A stretch of 64,000 bases of DNA from CAMCTV01 sp964420985 (GTDB taxonomy: Bacteria; Bacteroidota; Bacteroidia; Flavobacteriales_D; Sanyastnellaceae), in NCBI GenBank assembly GCA_964420985.1, contig CAYQUT010000010.1, positions 19,247 to 83,246 of the forward strand, in the 5' to 3' direction. Shown piece after piece: positions 8,277 to 16,260 of the stretch. The notes under the pieces were generated by a model. That model worked only from the letters and a program-made list of their open reading frames with translations. It made no database searches and had not been told where the DNA came from. The position numbers and the translations under genes are program-made. Each line of letters opens with the position of its first letter. Position 1 is the first letter of the stretch.

Positions 8277-8693
8277 CTATTTTAATTGCAGAGTGAATTC
8301 ATCAGGCGATAAGATGGGAATCAATGATTGGTTGTAGTCCCTTCGTTTACGGGTAATTAAACAGTCGATATCTTTTATGGAATAGGCACTTTGCAACTGC
8401 AACGCATCTTCAAAATCCTTTTGCCGCGATTGAAGTCCTTTTTTGATCATGTCTTTGTTGATGGCAATGATGTTGAGGTAATCCAATACGGATAGCATTA
8501 TTCTTCTCAGTTTTTTGTCATCCATGTATTGCTGTAACATATAATGTGTCGTGGCCATGGTATGAGCGGACGTGTAAAGTTGGATTTGCTTTTTTTCAGC
8601 GTGCTTAAAAATGGAAATGGCATGTTTACTAAAGGGGCGTCTGTCAGCAATTAAATCCAACAGAATATTGGTGTCTATGAAACCCTTTTTCAT
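8277..8693 (-). CDS. PIN-domain toxin (VapC-like)
   Basis: 138 residues. Residues 5-13 (FIDTNILLD) give the first conserved Asp (D7), DFEDALQ supplies E95/D96 and the motif D110-CLITRKRRD ends the catalytic set, as in PIN-domain ribonucleases of type II toxin-antitoxin loci. The second acidic residue, usually Glu in VapC, is not obvious in TSAHTMATTHYML. The protein is full length for the family. Its ATG (8693-8691) overlaps the TGA that would end an uninterrupted upstream antitoxin, so the two genes were once translationally coupled; the antitoxin now stops 39 bases earlier. Predicted to cut RNA and be neutralised by its partner. Confidence 0.85.
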   Translation of the reverse strand: MKKGFIDTNILLDLIADRRPFSKHAISIFKHAEKKQIQLYTSAHTMATTHYMLQQYMDDKKLRRIMLSVLDYLNIIAINKDMIKKGLQSRQKDFEDALQLQSAYSIKDIDCLITRKRRDYNQSLIPILSPDEFTLQLK

Positions 8694-8731
8694 AAATATT
8701 TCTTTTCCAAATATTCACTTATGGCTTTTTT

Positions 8732-8935
8732 TTATTCAAAGTCCTTGGGCAGTTTTACGGATCCAATAATTTCTTTGAGTTGGTTTGAAATGGCAGCTGA
8801 ATCAACTTGCTCATCTGATATTTCTTCTAGGTATTTTTCAATAATGTCTGATAAACTTCGTCCAGTTTGCTTGGCATACCTTTTGGCTTTTTCGATGACA
8901 TTTTTTTCGATGGTCAACGTAAGTTTGGTGTTCAT
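8732..8935 (-). CDS. DUF6364-like antitoxin, truncated by a premature stop
   Basis: 67 residues from the ATG at 8935 (an upstream in-frame ATG at 8998 adds 21 unrelated residues). The N-terminus (MNTKLTLTIEKNVIEKAKRYA, strand then helix, followed by GRSLSDIIEKYL) is a ribbon-helix-helix DNA-binding fold typical of DUF6364/VapB-like antitoxins. The frame stops with TAA at 8734-8732 right after LPKDFE. Reading through that stop in the same frame gives KKAISEYLEKKYL and a TGA overlapping the toxin ATG as ATGA (total 8690-8935, 81 codons). Family members usually end with DFDYKKE..xxYLxEKY, so the stop replaces the conserved Tyr codon and removes the toxin-contacting tail. Whether the product still neutralises the toxin is unknown. 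Confidence 0.82.
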   Translation of the reverse strand: MNTKLTLTIEKNVIEKAKRYAKQTGRSLSDIIEKYLEEISDEQVDSAAISNQLKEIIGSVKLPKDFE

Positions 8936-8938
8936 AGC

Positions 8939-8963
8939 ACGTGTATTAATAGCAAATATACGT
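8939..8963. promoter_or_regulatory. Inverted repeat and -7 box, probable antitoxin operator/promoter
   Basis: Arms ACGTGTATT (8939-8947) and AATATACGT (8955-8963) are inverted with one mismatch and a seven-base spacer. The right arm overlaps a minus-strand TATATTTG (-7 element, 8960-8953), which lies 17 bases before the antitoxin ATG. A ribbon-helix-helix protein binding here would block its own promoter, the normal autoregulation of such loci. Confidence 0.5.
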
Positions 8964-9084
8964 GTAAAGAACTCTAATGGTAGGATAACCCTGTTCATGG
9001 TAGAAATGGTAATTGTTTTTTTTGCAAATCTTTGTCAGTCTCGTTTGAATGGCAATTCGCTCGGTGAATCAGTGGATCGATGCC

Positions 9085-9158
9085 GCTCCCTTCCCTGGGC
9101 GGGCGGGCTATGATTGATATTTCATCTATTAATATTTCGCCCCTACGGGGCTCAAAGT
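9085..9158. repeat. Intergenic palindromic element of a dispersed-repeat type
   Basis: The 263 bases between the antitoxin promoter region and the next gene hold no convincing gene. They contain GCCCC-TAC-GGGGC (9139-9151) and, about 45 bases to the left, a GC-rich CCCTGGGCGGGCGGGC. This layout resembles short intergenic repeats common in Bacteroidota genomes, whose readthrough gives spurious EPRRGEI-type peptides. The hairpin could also help end transcription of the gene at 9262-9846. Only one copy is seen in this window, so repeat status needs the whole genome. Confidence 0.4.
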
Positions 9159-9261
9159 GAAAAATCTCTTTCCATTTCCCTCTTCCCATTTCCCACTTAT
9201 GAATTGGAGGAATAGTTTGCGCCAGGGGAAAGAAAGAAATGAAAATGGGTACAGTATGAAT

Positions 9262-9846
9262 TCACTCAAATTCAATCGTCAAATAATCCCGGTGATATTC
9301 CCTTTCCTTTTGCTCTTCTCGAACCCACTCACAGGCAATGAAGCCCATGTGGAGTTGGTTGGGGTATTGATGCGGTAAAATGATGTTGCCATTGTCCACC
9401 TCGGTCCATTGATGAATTTTTCTGATGCACCTCAATCTATTCCCTTCTTGGATGACTTGATTGAATCGGTGCTCTTTCGCACTATCATAATACCAATAGC
9501 TAGGGTATTCACAGGTAAGCAAAAGATTGTTTTCTGGATTTTGCAAGGCTTCGGCCATTCCATACAAAAACGGTGTCATGTCATTCAACGCTTTTCCATT
9601 CTTGACATTTCGGATGTTCGAATCCAAAGGACAGGCGTTGATGGCTATGCCCTGCGGGCGGTTCATCAAGATGTGTATCTCAAAGGTGTCCTTTTCCAAT
9701 TGGACTTTGTGCGAATGAATGGGGATGTTATTTCCCTTTTGAAAAATTTGTATTTCAAAACAATGTTCACAACGCTGCGCCTTGCTTGAGTTATTTCCGA
9801 CCAGCAAAGCGAGCAATAGAAAAATTACTCTGCAACTATTGGCCAT
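9262..9846 (-). CDS. Secreted protein of unknown function
   Basis: 194 residues. The N-terminus (SCRVIFLLLALLVGNNSSKAQ) is a cleavable signal peptide, so the protein is exported. The mature part starts RCEHCFEIQIFQ with a CxxC pair and is otherwise mixed alpha/beta with many polar and aromatic residues; no family was recognised. It overlaps the stop of the upstream M1 peptidase gene by 22 bases on the same strand, so it is probably cotranscribed and translationally coupled. It may be an accessory periplasmic or outer-membrane-associated protein, but no function can be given. Confidence 0.75.
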   Translation of the reverse strand: MANSCRVIFLLLALLVGNNSSKAQRCEHCFEIQIFQKGNNIPIHSHKVQLEKDTFEIHILMNRPQGIAINACPLDSNIRNVKNGKALNDMTPFLYGMAEALQNPENNLLLTCEYPSYWYYDSAKEHRFNQVIQEGNRLRCIRKIHQWTEVDNGNIILPHQYPNQLHMGFIACEWVREEQKEREYHRDYLTIEFE

Positions 9847-11621
9847 TGGTTGTTGCTTCTATTGGTGTCGGCCAATTTTCGATAGGGGTCGATGGTTACT
9901 TTTTTCACACCCGCCCCCAATTGCATGATGTATTGATCTTGCACCCAATTCCAAGCCGGTGCTGCTATCCATTGAATTTCTGTTCCTTCCACAGGATATG
10001 CCGTATTGCGCATCAAATCGACACTCATGTACCAATACTGAAACTTTCCATCTGTTGTTTCTATTTCCACCTCGATGGGCATCGGCATGTCTCCGTTGCG
10101 TTTTAGTACAATCAAAGAAGGCTCTTTGTCACCATTGCCTGTGATGACACTGTCAATGGTGTAATCTATTTCTTTGGTGGTGTTTACAAAGTATTCATTG
10201 TACCAGTCTAATACCATTCCGCTTTCCTTTTCCATGATGGATAGGAAGTCGGAAGGGGTGGGATGTTTGAATTTGTATTGATTGTAAAAGCGCTTCATGC
10301 CATTGTAAAATTTCTTTTCGCCCAATATTCCTTTCAGATGATAGAGATAGGTTTGTCCTTTGCTGTAGGCAGCATTGGAATAAGCGTAATTGGTGTTGAA
10401 ATGATCCGCATGCGTAGTCATGGGTTCTTCTTTTCCGCTCATGGACAATTGTATGTATCCTCCAACGGCATCCAAGTGAAGTGGATTGGCAGGATTAGGA
10501 AATAATTGATCCATTACTTCGTCTGATGAAAAACTGGTGAATCCTTCATCCATCCAATAGTATAAACTCTCATTGAATCCCAATATCCCTTGGTACCAGC
10601 TGTGTGCCAATTCATGAGCAGCTACTCCTACCAATGATCCGATTTTTCTCTTTCCTGTAATGAGCGTAGCCATTGGATATTCCATTCCTCCATCACCTCC
10701 TTGAATAAAACTGTAAACAGGATAAGGGTATTGTCCAAAATGTTCATTCATGTAGGAGAATAACTTGGGCGTCATTTCCTGAAATTTCTTCCAGTTCTCA
10801 TCCAATCCTTGATTCTTCAAATAGTAGAAATGAACTTTTAACCCATCGTTCAAGGTGATCATATCATGCTGATAGTCCTTGTCAGCCGCCCAAACAAAAT
10901 CATGGATGTTTTGTCCTTTAAAACAAATGGATTTTCTGTTGTTGTCCAAGTTGACTTCATTGCATTGTTCTCCTGTTGCCGCAACAACAAAATCTTTTTG
11001 AATATTGATTTCTACTTGAAAGCTTCCATACTCCCCATAAAATTCGCGAGCGATGTATGGGTTGGGATGCCAGCCATCTTTGTCATATCCACAGATTTTG
11101 GGATACCACTGAGACATGCTGTAATCCACTCCCTCCGTGCTGTTGCGTCCAGATCTTCTGATTTGTATAGGTACTTGCCCATTCCAGTCCATGTTAATCT
11201 TGGCCTTTTTACCAGGAAGGATAGGGTTTTTTAAGACAACTTTGGCAATGGTTCCCATTTCAGTAACATTTCCCTCTTTTCCGTTGATGGTGACCTTGCC
11301 GAGGTGTTGGTGTCCATACTCCTCCGGCTTGAGCTTGCTGATTCTGTCGCCGACGCGGGGGTCTGGATCTTCTATCCAAAGCGATCGCACGTCCATGTCG
11401 CTGCCGGGCTGAAAGGCATTGAAATACAAGTGCACAAAAATCTCGTTGAGCGTATCGGCTGAGTTATTGTAATAGGTGATTTGAGAATGACCTGTGAATT
11501 GATGATTTTGATCGTTCAACTCAATTTGCATTTTGTAATCCACACGCTGTTGTTGTGGATTGTTTTTCGCATTGGCCACCACGCTGGTGGAAAGGATGAA
11601 AAAGAAAAGTAGTTTTTTCAT
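9825..11621 (-). CDS. M1-family metallopeptidase, secreted
   Basis: 598 residues from the ATG at 11621, whose first 20 codons form a signal peptide (KKLLFFFILSTSVVANA); an ATG 33 bases earlier lies ahead of this signal. The zinc site is HELAHSW with the third ligand Glu in MDEGFTSF, about 18 residues later, and the aminopeptidase-type GGMEYPM motif lies just before it. This is the gluzincin M1 architecture: N-terminal beta domain, catalytic domain and a short C-terminal region. No T9SS tail is visible, so periplasmic or lipid-free location is likely. It follows kdsC by 10 bases. Substrate specificity is not deducible. Confidence 0.93.
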   Translation of the reverse strand: MKKLLFFFILSTSVVANAKNNPQQQRVDYKMQIELNDQNHQFTGHSQITYYNNSADTLNEIFVHLYFNAFQPGSDMDVRSLWIEDPDPRVGDRISKLKPEEYGHQHLGKVTINGKEGNVTEMGTIAKVVLKNPILPGKKAKINMDWNGQVPIQIRRSGRNSTEGVDYSMSQWYPKICGYDKDGWHPNPYIAREFYGEYGSFQVEINIQKDFVVAATGEQCNEVNLDNNRKSICFKGQNIHDFVWAADKDYQHDMITLNDGLKVHFYYLKNQGLDENWKKFQEMTPKLFSYMNEHFGQYPYPVYSFIQGGDGGMEYPMATLITGKRKIGSLVGVAAHELAHSWYQGILGFNESLYYWMDEGFTSFSSDEVMDQLFPNPANPLHLDAVGGYIQLSMSGKEEPMTTHADHFNTNYAYSNAAYSKGQTYLYHLKGILGEKKFYNGMKRFYNQYKFKHPTPSDFLSIMEKESGMVLDWYNEYFVNTTKEIDYTIDSVITGNGDKEPSLIVLKRNGDMPMPIEVEIETTDGKFQYWYMSVDLMRNTAYPVEGTEIQWIAAPAWNWVQDQYIMQLGAGVKKVTIDPYRKLADTNRSNNQWPIVAE

Positions 11622-11631
11622 GTTGTATTGT

Positions 11632-12159
11632 TTACCAAGATGTGGATTCATCATCCATCCACTTTTTTTTTAATTTTAATGTTTGTTCGATGATATCGCG
11701 AACACAACCTTGACCACCTTTGAACGGTGAAATATAGTCCGCAATGTTTCTGATTTCAAATGCAGCATCGGCTGGGCATGTTCCCATGGCCACCATTTGC
11801 ATCACCCAAAAATCAGGAATATCATCGCCCATGTACACTGTGGTTGTAGGATCAATTTTTCCAGTATCAATCCACTCTTGCAATCTATTTTTTTTGGTAG
11901 GAACACCCAAATGAATCTCTTGTACTCCCAGCATCTCGAAACGCTTGCGGACTGCTTCATTTTTGCCCCCGCTGAGAATAAAAATCTTGATTCCTTTCTT
12001 TACTGCCAATTGCACGGCATATCCGTCTCTGACGTTGGCGGTGCGCATTTGGCTTCCATCTTCGGTTAGATAGACAATGTTGTCCGTAAAGACACCATCA
12101 ACGTCAAAGATAAAAGTATTTGTCTTGGCCAATTGAGCCTTATAATTTTCGATGTTCAT
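11632..12159 (-). CDS. kdsC: KdsC-type HAD phosphatase (3-deoxy-D-manno-octulosonate 8-phosphate phosphatase)
   Basis: 175 residues, the size of tetrameric cap-less C0-type HAD phosphatases. Motif I is FDVDGVFTDN (nucleophile D19, general acid D21), motif II is in ILSGGK and motif III is YMGDDIPDFWVM. The DVDGVxTD form and the late GGQGCVRDIIEQ segment are typical of KdsC, which removes phosphate from KDO-8-P in LPS inner-core synthesis. It overlaps the DUF2520 gene by 20 bases, an arrangement common in Bacteroidota. A related YrbI-like HAD role cannot be excluded. Confidence 0.88.
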   Translation of the reverse strand: MNIENYKAQLAKTNTFIFDVDGVFTDNIVYLTEDGSQMRTANVRDGYAVQLAVKKGIKIFILSGGKNEAVRKRFEMLGVQEIHLGVPTKKNRLQEWIDTGKIDPTTTVYMGDDIPDFWVMQMVAMGTCPADAAFEIRNIADYISPFKGGQGCVRDIIEQTLKLKKKWMDDESTSW

Positions 12160-12904
12160 TTTGTTGCAAGATAATATTACTCAACGATTCATAAAGTTGT
12201 TTCCAAGGCGCTTCATGTTTGAGCAGGTCCAAGTGTTTTTCAATGGTTTGATGGTCACCTCTTTTTGCGGGTCCTGTTTGCAAAGTTGCGTCAGGAGAAG
12301 AAGACAAGCGCATCGCTGTTTGTTGGATGATGGGCAAAAGCAATTCCCCAGAGAGTTGATGTTGCTGAAGCAACGTTAACGCTTTTTGGTACAGAGCATT
12401 GGTAAAGTTATTGGCCATAACGGCAGTGAGGTGGGCAATCTCTCTTTGTGATTGGGTTGTAGGATGCATCGTAGCTCCCACATTGACCATCAAAGCCGTT
12501 AGTACATCTTCCGCCTTTTTTGAAGTGGTCTCAACGGCAAAGGGTACTTTTTGAAAGTCGATCGTAGCGTTTTTGACAATGCTGTAAATGGCCCACAATG
12601 TGGCTTTATTGGGTTGTGGCAATTGATGCAAATCAAATGTGCCGGAAGGCTGAATGATCAACGCATCGGTAGTAATGGTTGAAGCGATTTTTGCGATTTG
12701 ATCGTCAGGTATGGCCAACAATAGGGCATCCACATGTTGATGTATTTTATTCAAAGGAACATTGTACACCGTTTGATGAAGCCATTCAATTTGACCAACG
12801 GGCTGTGATCTGAAATGCACTTGTGCCAATTCATGTCCCGCTTGTAACCACATTTTGGTGTACTGCGTTCCAACATTTCCACAACCGATAACGGCAAACT
12901 TCAT
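12140..12904 (-). CDS. Rossmann-like / DUF2520 domain protein
   Basis: 254 residues from the ATG at 12904 (an ATG at 12910 adds two codons). The N-terminal half is a dinucleotide-binding fold (KFAVIGCGNVGTQY, then LLLAIPDDQIAKIA). The C-terminal half is the helical DUF2520 domain (QREIAHLTAVMANNFTNAL), like the dimerisation domain of F420-dependent NADP reductases and pyrroline-5-carboxylate reductases. The reaction is unknown; an NAD(P)-linked oxidoreductase is likely. It runs divergently from the methyltransferase at 12951 and overlaps kdsC downstream, so both share a transcript starting within about 45 bases of promoter space. Confidence 0.85.
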   Translation of the reverse strand: MKFAVIGCGNVGTQYTKMWLQAGHELAQVHFRSQPVGQIEWLHQTVYNVPLNKIHQHVDALLLAIPDDQIAKIASTITTDALIIQPSGTFDLHQLPQPNKATLWAIYSIVKNATIDFQKVPFAVETTSKKAEDVLTALMVNVGATMHPTTQSQREIAHLTAVMANNFTNALYQKALTLLQQHQLSGELLLPIIQQTAMRLSSSPDATLQTGPAKRGDHQTIEKHLDLLKHEAPWKQLYESLSNIILQQNEHRKL

Positions 12905-12950
12905 GGCCATAAAGTTACATCGTTCTGCTTTCAATTGTAAATTCGCTGAG

Positions 12951-13826
12951 ATGATTGAGAATTTTGAATTGATAACGCCCGCTGCTTGGCCCGATTATGA
13001 GCTCTTGGATTGTGGCGATTTTGAGAAATTAGAGCGTTTTGGTAAGTATATCACCATTCGTCCTGAGCCTCAGGCAGTATGGCCAAAGCGGTGGAAAGAG
13101 GAGGATTGGAAAAAACGAGCGCATGTGCGTTTTGTGCAAAAGGGCAGTAATTCTGGAGACTGGATTAAATTGAAGTCAATGCCCGATCAGTGGTCGTTGC
13201 AATTTCCGATGAAGGATGGTGAGTTTTCTATGCGATTGGGTTTGACTGCATTCAAGCATGTGGGGATTTTTCCTGAGCAAAGTGCCAATTGGTGGTTCAT
13301 TGAAGAGCAAGTAAAGAAGTTGGGGGGCAAACCCAAAGTGTTGAATTTATTTGCTTACACCGGAGGCGCCTCACTGGCAGCCTGCGCAGCTGGTGCGGAT
13401 GTAACGCACGTGGACAGTATCAAGCAAGTGGTGACTTGGGCCAATGAAAATAGACAATTGAGCAATCTGCCGGATATCCGATGGATGGTGGAGGATGCTT
13501 TGAAATTCGCACAGCGTGAGCAACGCAGAGGCAATCTTTATCAAGGCATTATTTTGGATCCTCCTGCGTTTGGTCATGGACCAAAAGGGGAGAAATGGAA
13601 ATTGGAGGAGAATATTGCCGAGATGATGGAAAACGTCCTATCCATTTTAGATCCCAAAGGATTTCTGATCATCAATGCTTACAGTTTGGGTTTGTCCGCT
13701 TTGGTGTTGGAGAATTTTCTTCGAGCAACAGCGGGGTCAAGATTGCACATTGGTGAGTTGTACTTAAAGTCAAACAGTGGGGTTTTATTGCCTTTGGGCG
13801 TTTTTGGAAGAATTCATGCGAAGTAA
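12951..13826 (+). CDS. Class I SAM-dependent methyltransferase (RlmI/RlmK-like)
   Basis: 291 residues from the ATG at 12951; an upstream in-frame ATG would overlap the divergent gene. The SAM-binding loop is LNLFAYTGGASLAACAAGA, followed by the acidic VDSIKQVV. The catalytic-type motif is ILDPPAFGHGPKG, where DPPxF occurs in 23S rRNA cytosine/guanine methyltransferases. The N-terminal part (KRWKEEDWKKRAHVRF) precedes a beta barrel-like region. RNA is the likely substrate but the base is not deducible. The next gene starts 11 bases before its stop. Confidence 0.88.
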   Translation: MIENFELITPAAWPDYELLDCGDFEKLERFGKYITIRPEPQAVWPKRWKEEDWKKRAHVRFVQKGSNSGDWIKLKSMPDQWSLQFPMKDGEFSMRLGLTAFKHVGIFPEQSANWWFIEEQVKKLGGKPKVLNLFAYTGGASLAACAAGADVTHVDSIKQVVTWANENRQLSNLPDIRWMVEDALKFAQREQRRGNLYQGIILDPPAFGHGPKGEKWKLEENIAEMMENVLSILDPKGFLIINAYSLGLSALVLENFLRATAGSRLHIGELYLKSNSGVLLPLGVFGRIHAK

Positions 13827-14103
13827 TCAGCGATTGGTCAAAAACATAGCGGCAATCAAACCCGTTCTTCGTCAGAAATATGGCGTGGAGCGCATTGGAT
13901 TTACGAATTGGTGGACCAATCAAAAGTTGGTGACTTCAGACTTGACCGTTGTTGTTGAGTTGAATAAACCTTTGGGTTGGCAGTTTTATGCATTGAAATC
14001 ATACCTTGAGTCCAAGCTGCAATTGCACATTGATCTCACCACGATGGAGGGAATTAAACCCATCATTCGTGAGGAAGTGGAGTCATTAACTCGATTTGTA
14101 TGA
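13816..14103 (+). CDS. Degenerate MNT-type nucleotidyltransferase (antitoxin of HEPN/MNT pair)
   Basis: 95 residues from the ATG at 13816, overlapping the preceding gene by 11 bases and the HEPN gene by four (ATGA). Size, fold order and position match MntA-like antitoxins, which adenylylate a Tyr of the HEPN partner. The usual active site GSxxR plus SDxDL is eroded here: the first loop reads G28-F-T and the acidic strand SDLTVVVE, so one Asp (D42) remains and the second is T44. The rest is well preserved and the frame is intact. It could act by binding alone without catalysis, or be a decaying gene. The family call is based on the operon partner and residual motif. Confidence 0.72.
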   Translation: MRSNQRLVKNIAAIKPVLRQKYGVERIGFTNWWTNQKLVTSDLTVVVELNKPLGWQFYALKSYLESKLQLHIDLTTMEGIKPIIREEVESLTRFV

Positions 14104-14465
14104 GAAGAACGGCTATTCGATCTTTCAAAAGCTATTTGAGTGATATGCAAGAAGCCATGTCTAATATTATTCAATACACTGAGGGGCTCTCTTTGCATGA
14201 GTTTCACCAAGGAGGGATGATCAAGGATGCGGTGTTGTACAATTTTCAGGTCTTGGGTGAGGGAGTAAAACATATCCCACGGCATATTCAGAACAAAAAC
14301 AAGCAGATTCCATGGATGTACATGGCGGCATTGCGCAATGATATTGTGCATGAGTATTTTGATCCAGATGATGAAATTGTTTGGAACATCATCCATTTGG
14401 ATTTGCCACAAAATCTCATTGACCTGAAACGACTGATGAATCAATTGGAAAATGAAAATCATTAA
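14100..14465 (+). CDS. HEPN-domain (DUF86/HepT-like) ribonuclease toxin
   Basis: 121 residues of all-helical character. The catalytic HEPN motif R-x4-H-x-Y is present as RNDIVHEY (R79, H84, Y86), and the DUF86 features KDAVLYNFQVLGEG and LPQNLIDLKRLM flank it. HepT toxins cut RNA with this motif; in the best-known pair the Tyr is adenylylated by the MNT partner. Here the toxin active site is intact while the partner's is not. It overlaps the MNT gene by four bases upstream and the M1 peptidase gene by 14 bases downstream, so the locus appears inserted tightly between housekeeping genes. Confidence 0.88.
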   Translation: MRRTAIRSFKSYLSDMQEAMSNIIQYTEGLSLHEFHQGGMIKDAVLYNFQVLGEGVKHIPRHIQNKNKQIPWMYMAALRNDIVHEYFDPDDEIVWNIIHLDLPQNLIDLKRLMNQLENENH

Positions 14466-16260
14466 TTTTTTTACTTTAATTTTTACTGTTATGTGCTTAC
14501 ACGTTGATGCCCAAGTAAACCGACATTCTTACTCTTCTCCGGATAAAATTTCATACCGACACTTAAGTTGGAAAGCCAATATTGATTTTGAAAAAAAAGA
14601 AATCAGAGCGCAAGCTAGCTTTCATTTGCTGCATCATTCGGCAGCAGAAGAAATTATACTGGATGTCAAAGGTCTTGTTATTGATGAGGTGAATGTAGAC
14701 GGTATCTCAACGCCATGGCAGGTGGAGCATAAAGATCCCATTTTGGGCAGTGCTTTGCGCATTCCATTGAGCGCACAATCAAAGGAATTGAAGGTGGCTT
14801 ATCATACAACCAGTGAATCGGATGCTTTGTTGTGGGTAGAGGGTGATCTTCCATTTTTGTTTACCCAATCGCAGGCTATTTTAGCCAGAACTTGGATCCC
14901 TTGCCAAGATTTACCTGCGGTAAGATTTACTTATGATGCTGAAGTAACAGTACCCGCTCATCTTTTACCTCTGATGAGTGCACGAAATCCGAAACAATTG
15001 AAAGAGTCAAGAGAGGCTACTAGCACTTATCACTTTGAGCAACCCAAGCCCATTCCCAGTTATCTCATGGCATTGGCAGTAGGAAACATTGAATACCGCG
15101 CCATTAGCCCAAGAGCTGGTGTCTATGCTACACCTCAATTGATAACAGAAGCAACGGAAGAATTGAGTGATCTGGAAAAAATGATTGCGGCGGCTGAAGG
15201 TCTATATGGTCCGTATCAATGGGAACAATTTGATGTTCTGATATTGCCACCCGCGTTTCCTTTTGGTGGAATGGAAAACCCTATGTTGACCTTTGCTACT
15301 CCTACCATTTTGGCCGGAGATAAATCATTGGTTTCTCTCATTGCGCATGAGTTGGCGCACAGTTGGAGTGGAAATTTGGTGACCAATGAAACCTGGAATG
15401 ACTTCTGGTTGAATGAAGGATTTACGGTTTATTTTGAATTGCGCATCATGGAAGCACTCTACGGAAAGGAAGTTTCAGAAATGTTGGCGGCCTTGAATAT
15501 TCAGGATTTGTTCCATACCATCGCTGAGCTTCATCCGAATGATACCCGTTTGAAATTGGAGTTGGACGGACGTGATCCTGATGATGGAATGAATGACATT
15601 GCCTACAACAAAGGCTATTGGCTATTGAGGACCATTGAGGAAAGAGTGGGTAGGGTGAAGTTTGATCGTTTTTTGAAAAAATATTTTACAGAGCATGCTT
15701 TTCAAGTGATGAATACTGAGCGATTCATCGAGATATTGCACAGAGAGTTGTTGGATCCCGGAAATGCCAAATACATTGGCGTTAATCAATGGGTTTACCA
15801 ACCCAATATCCCGGATAATGCTTATCCCATTGTGTCCCAACGCATCGTTGAAGTAGATAAATTGGTTGTATTGTATAACAATGATTCATTATCGAATAAC
15901 CAAATCCCATGGAAGAATTGGACTTATCAAGAGCAATATAGGTTTTTAACCAACGTCAAATTCCATTCGTTGGACCAGTTCCATGCATGGGACGCTTTCC
16001 ATCACGTTTCAAAAACCAAGAACAAGGAAATCTTATTTGCCTGGATATTGAAAAGCATTGAGATGAATGATCAATCCCAACATGCACAGGATGTTTTAAC
16101 CCAATTTCTGGGGGAAGTGGGTCGAAGAAAATTCATTGCCCCCTTGTACAAGAAATTGGTACATGAAGGGAGATCTGAAGAGGCCAAAAATTACTTGGAA
16201 CGATTCAAGGGAGTGTACCACGCTGTCACCAGACAGACCGTAATGGATTTTTGGAAATAA
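14452..16260 (+). CDS. M1-family aminopeptidase (leukotriene A4 hydrolase-like)
   Basis: 602 residues starting with a signal peptide (KIINFFTLIFTVMCLHVDA). The central catalytic domain carries GGMENP, zinc motif HELAHSWSGN and the third ligand Glu in WLNEGFTVYFE. The C-terminal 150 residues are helical, like the LTA4-hydrolase C-terminal domain (YQEQYRFLTNV onward). It removes N-terminal amino acids from peptides in the periplasm or outside the cell. The start lies within the last 14 bases of the HEPN gene. It is distinct from the M1 protein at 9825-11621, which belongs to another subgroup. Confidence 0.93.
   Translation: MKIINFFTLIFTVMCLHVDAQVNRHSYSSPDKISYRHLSWKANIDFEKKEIRAQASFHLLHHSAAEEIILDVKGLVIDEVNVDGISTPWQVEHKDPILGSALRIPLSAQSKELKVAYHTTSESDALLWVEGDLPFLFTQSQAILARTWIPCQDLPAVRFTYDAEVTVPAHLLPLMSARNPKQLKESREATSTYHFEQPKPIPSYLMALAVGNIEYRAISPRAGVYATPQLITEATEELSDLEKMIAAAEGLYGPYQWEQFDVLILPPAFPFGGMENPMLTFATPTILAGDKSLVSLIAHELAHSWSGNLVTNETWNDFWLNEGFTVYFELRIMEALYGKEVSEMLAALNIQDLFHTIAELHPNDTRLKLELDGRDPDDGMNDIAYNKGYWLLRTIEERVGRVKFDRFLKKYFTEHAFQVMNTERFIEILHRELLDPGNAKYIGVNQWVYQPNIPDNAYPIVSQRIVEVDKLVVLYNNDSLSNNQIPWKNWTYQEQYRFLTNVKFHSLDQFHAWDAFHHVSKTKNKEILFAWILKSIEMNDQSQHAQDVLTQFLGEVGRRKFIAPLYKKLVHEGRSEEAKNYLERFKGVYHAVTRQTVMDFWK

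Noticed and set aside
8995..9189. 64-residue minus-strand frame containing EPRRGEI
   Set aside because: The peptide comes from the palindromic element; peptides of this style are repeat-derived artefacts rather than genes.
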